This document shows positions 7,001 to 7,304 of a stretch of DNA of 7,304 nucleotides, piece by piece (positions within the stretch are counted from its first letter, which is position 1; each line of letters opens with the position of its first letter). The stretch is from assembly GCA_031282705.1 (NCBI GenBank), contig JAITDF010000340.1:1-7304 (forward strand). Reading direction: 5' to 3'. Under the pieces are notes generated by a model, which did not search any database, was not told where the DNA came from, and saw only the letters and a program-made list of their open reading frames with translations. This DNA is from Opitutaceae bacterium. Lineage in GTDB: Bacteria > Verrucomicrobiota > Verrucomicrobiia > Opitutales > Opitutaceae. The position numbers and the translations under genes are program-made.

Positions 7001-7304
7001 AAAACTTCTCAAGCAAGGCACCGGCACACTCACCCTCGCACCCGCCACTGGCACCAATCACTTCAAAGGCGGCGTCGAACTCCAGTCCGGCGTGCTCGCG
7101 CTCGACTCCCCCGGCGCGCTGGGCGATTCCGCTGTTTCCATCACCGGAGACGCCGGCGCGCCGGTCACGCTCCGCATCGAAAGCAACGCCCGCGGCATCC
7201 AGCTCGGCGGCCCCGTCGACCTCGGCACGAAGGGCCTCACCCTCGACACACAAGCCCACGACGCCACGCTCGCCGGCGCGCTCACCGGCGACACCGGCGG
7301 CGAT
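3909..7304 (+). CDS. Giant secreted protein with autotransporter-associated beta-strand (PATR) repeats, 3' end outside window
   Basis: The frame opens at ATG 3909 and has no stop through base 7304: 1132 codons, read by eye line by line. It encodes an exported surface protein, probably a beta-helical passenger. In order: a signal peptide (1-37, CAFA|QAPTG); a Trp-rich opening segment (about 44-109: LYWD, GAWDATSESWWAGAG, IAW, NLYFGGNG); a repeat-poor beta-rich region (about 110-370) that includes a G8 tract; a linker motif FNGGTLAVAS...GGAFIDTGNANLNG (about 353-402); then PATR repeats following the pattern L-T-K-x-G-x-G-T-L-T-L-x-x-A-N-T-Y-S-G-x-T at about 412-447, 509-542, 579-614, 645-681, 740-778 and 1026-1067. 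A second Trp-rich segment, VWTGSAGSLWNT...GDRVIFDG, lies at about 935-973. Whether the C-terminus is an autotransporter barrel, a PEP-CTERM-like signal or something else cannot be seen. It is probably co-transcribed with the receptor. GC is low in parts of the N-terminal region and very high in the repeats. An adhesin or glycan-contact role is inference. Confidence 0.9.
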   Translation, partial: MKQTHSLRLPARSIRAFRHSPMVLLVITALLPLCAFAQAPTGSLYWDPGGSGTTDAGGSGAWDATSESWWAGAGSIAWVSGTGGSMSQYVNLYFGGNGQGAEPYEIATSLGEILIANVDASTQYDLKLYFQGDYIFKSTNPAGTLIGGATVLSGGDYTCLNVFSNAGQTLVFDGGVGGMALQSNSNNSSRSSIKIAGGGNITLQNNAAITQSHNNGRITIGEASGSQTKLTLADNSVTVQGKRIFLDNAELVVNGAYINLTRGANNADRSSIQIGNTGTSATNIPSVFTLNSGTVVATPNSSQTVDNHGILFGSPTASTNNVGGIFNLNGGLLVTTNIVAFNTTGVTAAQFIFNGGTLAVASNVDKQSQLDGFISGLDGASDKFVRIDTGGAFIDTGNANLNGVATISSTITGIGCLTKLGEKTLKLAVANTYSGTTTVFGGTLALGVADAIASSSGVSIASGAALDSIGLDQTLHNLSGAGAVAMGAGGLTLANTGTSTFSGSITRDAAAALTKTGAGTCILGTGANLGGGITVGEGGLQGTADTLASALAGGAPIDTGADGRVIFDESTETTYAGVINGAGKIEKTGTGTLTLSTAQTYTGGVIATAGALRGNTENLHGSLALAAPATVIFDQDAAGTYTGTITGAGTLEKSGSDALTLAAASEHTGTTRLLDGTLAASTADALAASSRIHIETPATLDFGDFDQTLRNLTGSGTLTMGTGRLTADVTAATAATFAGIIEGFGGLSKTGAGTLILAGANTFSGDTAVTSGALFIDSAAAQLTGDITVAPLAAFGGAGTVGAAGKTLALGAGSTLQIGTPGSLSAQTLTVNSNVSFTDATLAVDLFAGNTSDRLLLGPGATLTASGSNTIDIGAFTSGTFNLGNLAALKADSASLTLTLRGQSAEGGRQSIASGTTATGDLVLTTIASKSREMVWTGSAGSLWNTADTGWNDHLTPGDASQFASGDRVIFDGASDTGNEANRHITIEGAYVTVSDLIVRGDASYSFDGAAIIADAESVVDVPDTLTGATGKLLKQGTGTLTLAPATGTNHFKGGVELQSGVLALDSPGALGDSAVSITGDAGAPVTLRIESNARGIQLGGPVDLGTKGLTLDTQAHDATLAGALTGDTGGD
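4038..4235 (+). repeat. N-terminal Trp-rich segment of the repeat protein
   Basis: The mature protein opens with LYWD, a Gly/Ser/Thr-rich stretch, GAWD, SWW, IAW and NLYFGGNG. The same Trp-spaced pattern recurs at 6711-6830, and it resembles the leader segment I associate with PATR-containing surface proteins. Confidence 0.6.
5142..5249 (+). repeat. PATR repeat unit 1
   Basis: Residues 412-447. It reads G-I-G-C-L-T-K-L-G-E-K-T-L-K-L and then ANTYSGTTTVFGGTLALG, the best match to the PATR consensus apart from a Cys and the E-K replacing the usual Gly-x-Gly. It begins duplicated module A. Confidence 0.8.
5433..5534 (+). repeat. PATR repeat unit 2 (degenerate)
   Basis: Residues 509-542. LTKTGAGTCIL is followed by GANLGGGITVGEGGLQG. 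The usual N-T-Y-S-G turn is altered to N-L-G-G-G, and a Cys replaces Leu in the GTLTL strand. Confidence 0.7.
5643..5750 (+). repeat. PATR repeat unit 3
   Basis: Residues 579-614. INGAGKIEKTGTGTLTL is followed by AQTYTGGVIATAGALRG. It is preceded by the segment VIFDESTETTYAGV, which recurs before unit 4. Confidence 0.75.
5841..5951 (+). repeat. PATR repeat unit 4
   Basis: Residues 645-681. ITGAGTLEKSGSDALTL is followed by SEHTGTTRLLDGTLAAS. It is preceded by VIFDQDAAGTYTGT, matching the segment before unit 3. It begins module A', which matches module A. Confidence 0.75.
6126..6242 (+). repeat. PATR repeat unit 5
   Basis: Residues 740-778. GGLSKTGAGTLILAGANTFS is followed by GDTAVTSGALFIDS. 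It is a strong match to the PATR consensus. After it comes roughly 155 residues of non-PATR beta-rich sequence before the second Trp-rich segment. Confidence 0.8.
6711..6830 (+). repeat. Second Trp-rich segment of the repeat protein
   Basis: VWTGSAGSLWNTADTGWND is followed by DASQFASGDRVIFDGA. Trp spacing and the F-x-x-G-D-x-V-x-F-D pattern resemble segments that typically introduce a run of PATR repeats, so a second passenger block seems to begin here and leave the window. Confidence 0.65.
6984..7109 (+). repeat. PATR repeat unit 6
   Basis: Residues 1026-1067. LTGATGKLLKQGTGTLTL is followed by a divergent turn (PATGTNHFKGG) and VELQSGVLALDS. It is the first PATR unit after the second Trp-rich segment. 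Confidence 0.7.

Noticed and set aside
5142..7109. CRISPR or DNA-level tandem repeat array
   Set aside because: The repeats are protein-level motifs of varying spacing with diverged DNA in one continuous reading frame, not identical direct repeats with spacers.

Overview
The window looks like chromosomal DNA of a Gram-negative, GC-rich bacterium, most likely a member of the Verrucomicrobiota of the Opitutaceae type. Three observations support this: an outer-membrane TonB-dependent receptor of the carbohydrate-uptake kind, a very large surface protein built from autotransporter-associated beta-strand (PATR-type) repeats, and C/G-rich third codon positions with no evident Shine-Dalgarno sequences. 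The assignment is inference from gene style; no phylogenetic marker gene is present.

Layout, all recognisable coding on the + strand. (1) Bases 1-376 are non-coding, with homopolymer tracts at the very edge (T8, A9, a run of 21 C) followed by GC-rich small hairpins. (2) Bases 377-675 hold the decayed 5' end of an AAA+ ATPase of the AAA_14/DUF4143 type. Walker A and Walker B are still readable but lie in different frames, and the rest of the gene is gone. (3) Bases 802-3837 encode a complete TonB-dependent receptor of 1011 residues: signal peptide, carboxypeptidase-regulatory-like domain, TonB-box-like segment, plug and barrel. (4) After a 71-base gap, base 3909 starts a giant secreted repeat protein that stays open to the last base of the window: 1132 codons with no stop, so the 3' end lies outside. 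It has a signal peptide, an AT-richer and repeat-poor N-terminal third, then six PATR repeats and a second copy of the tryptophan-rich segment that also opens the mature protein.

The receptor and the repeat protein are probably co-transcribed and both act at the cell surface: the receptor as a TonB-energised importer of an unidentified ligand, the repeat protein as an exported, probably beta-helical adhesin or passenger. A functional partnership is a hypothesis from adjacency only.

The points most worth a second look are the lesions in the ATPase remnant, the alternating A-B-B'-A' order of duplicated modules in the repeat protein, the sharp composition break inside that gene, and two 8-base homopolymer tracts inside the surface-protein genes where slippage would cause immediate truncation.
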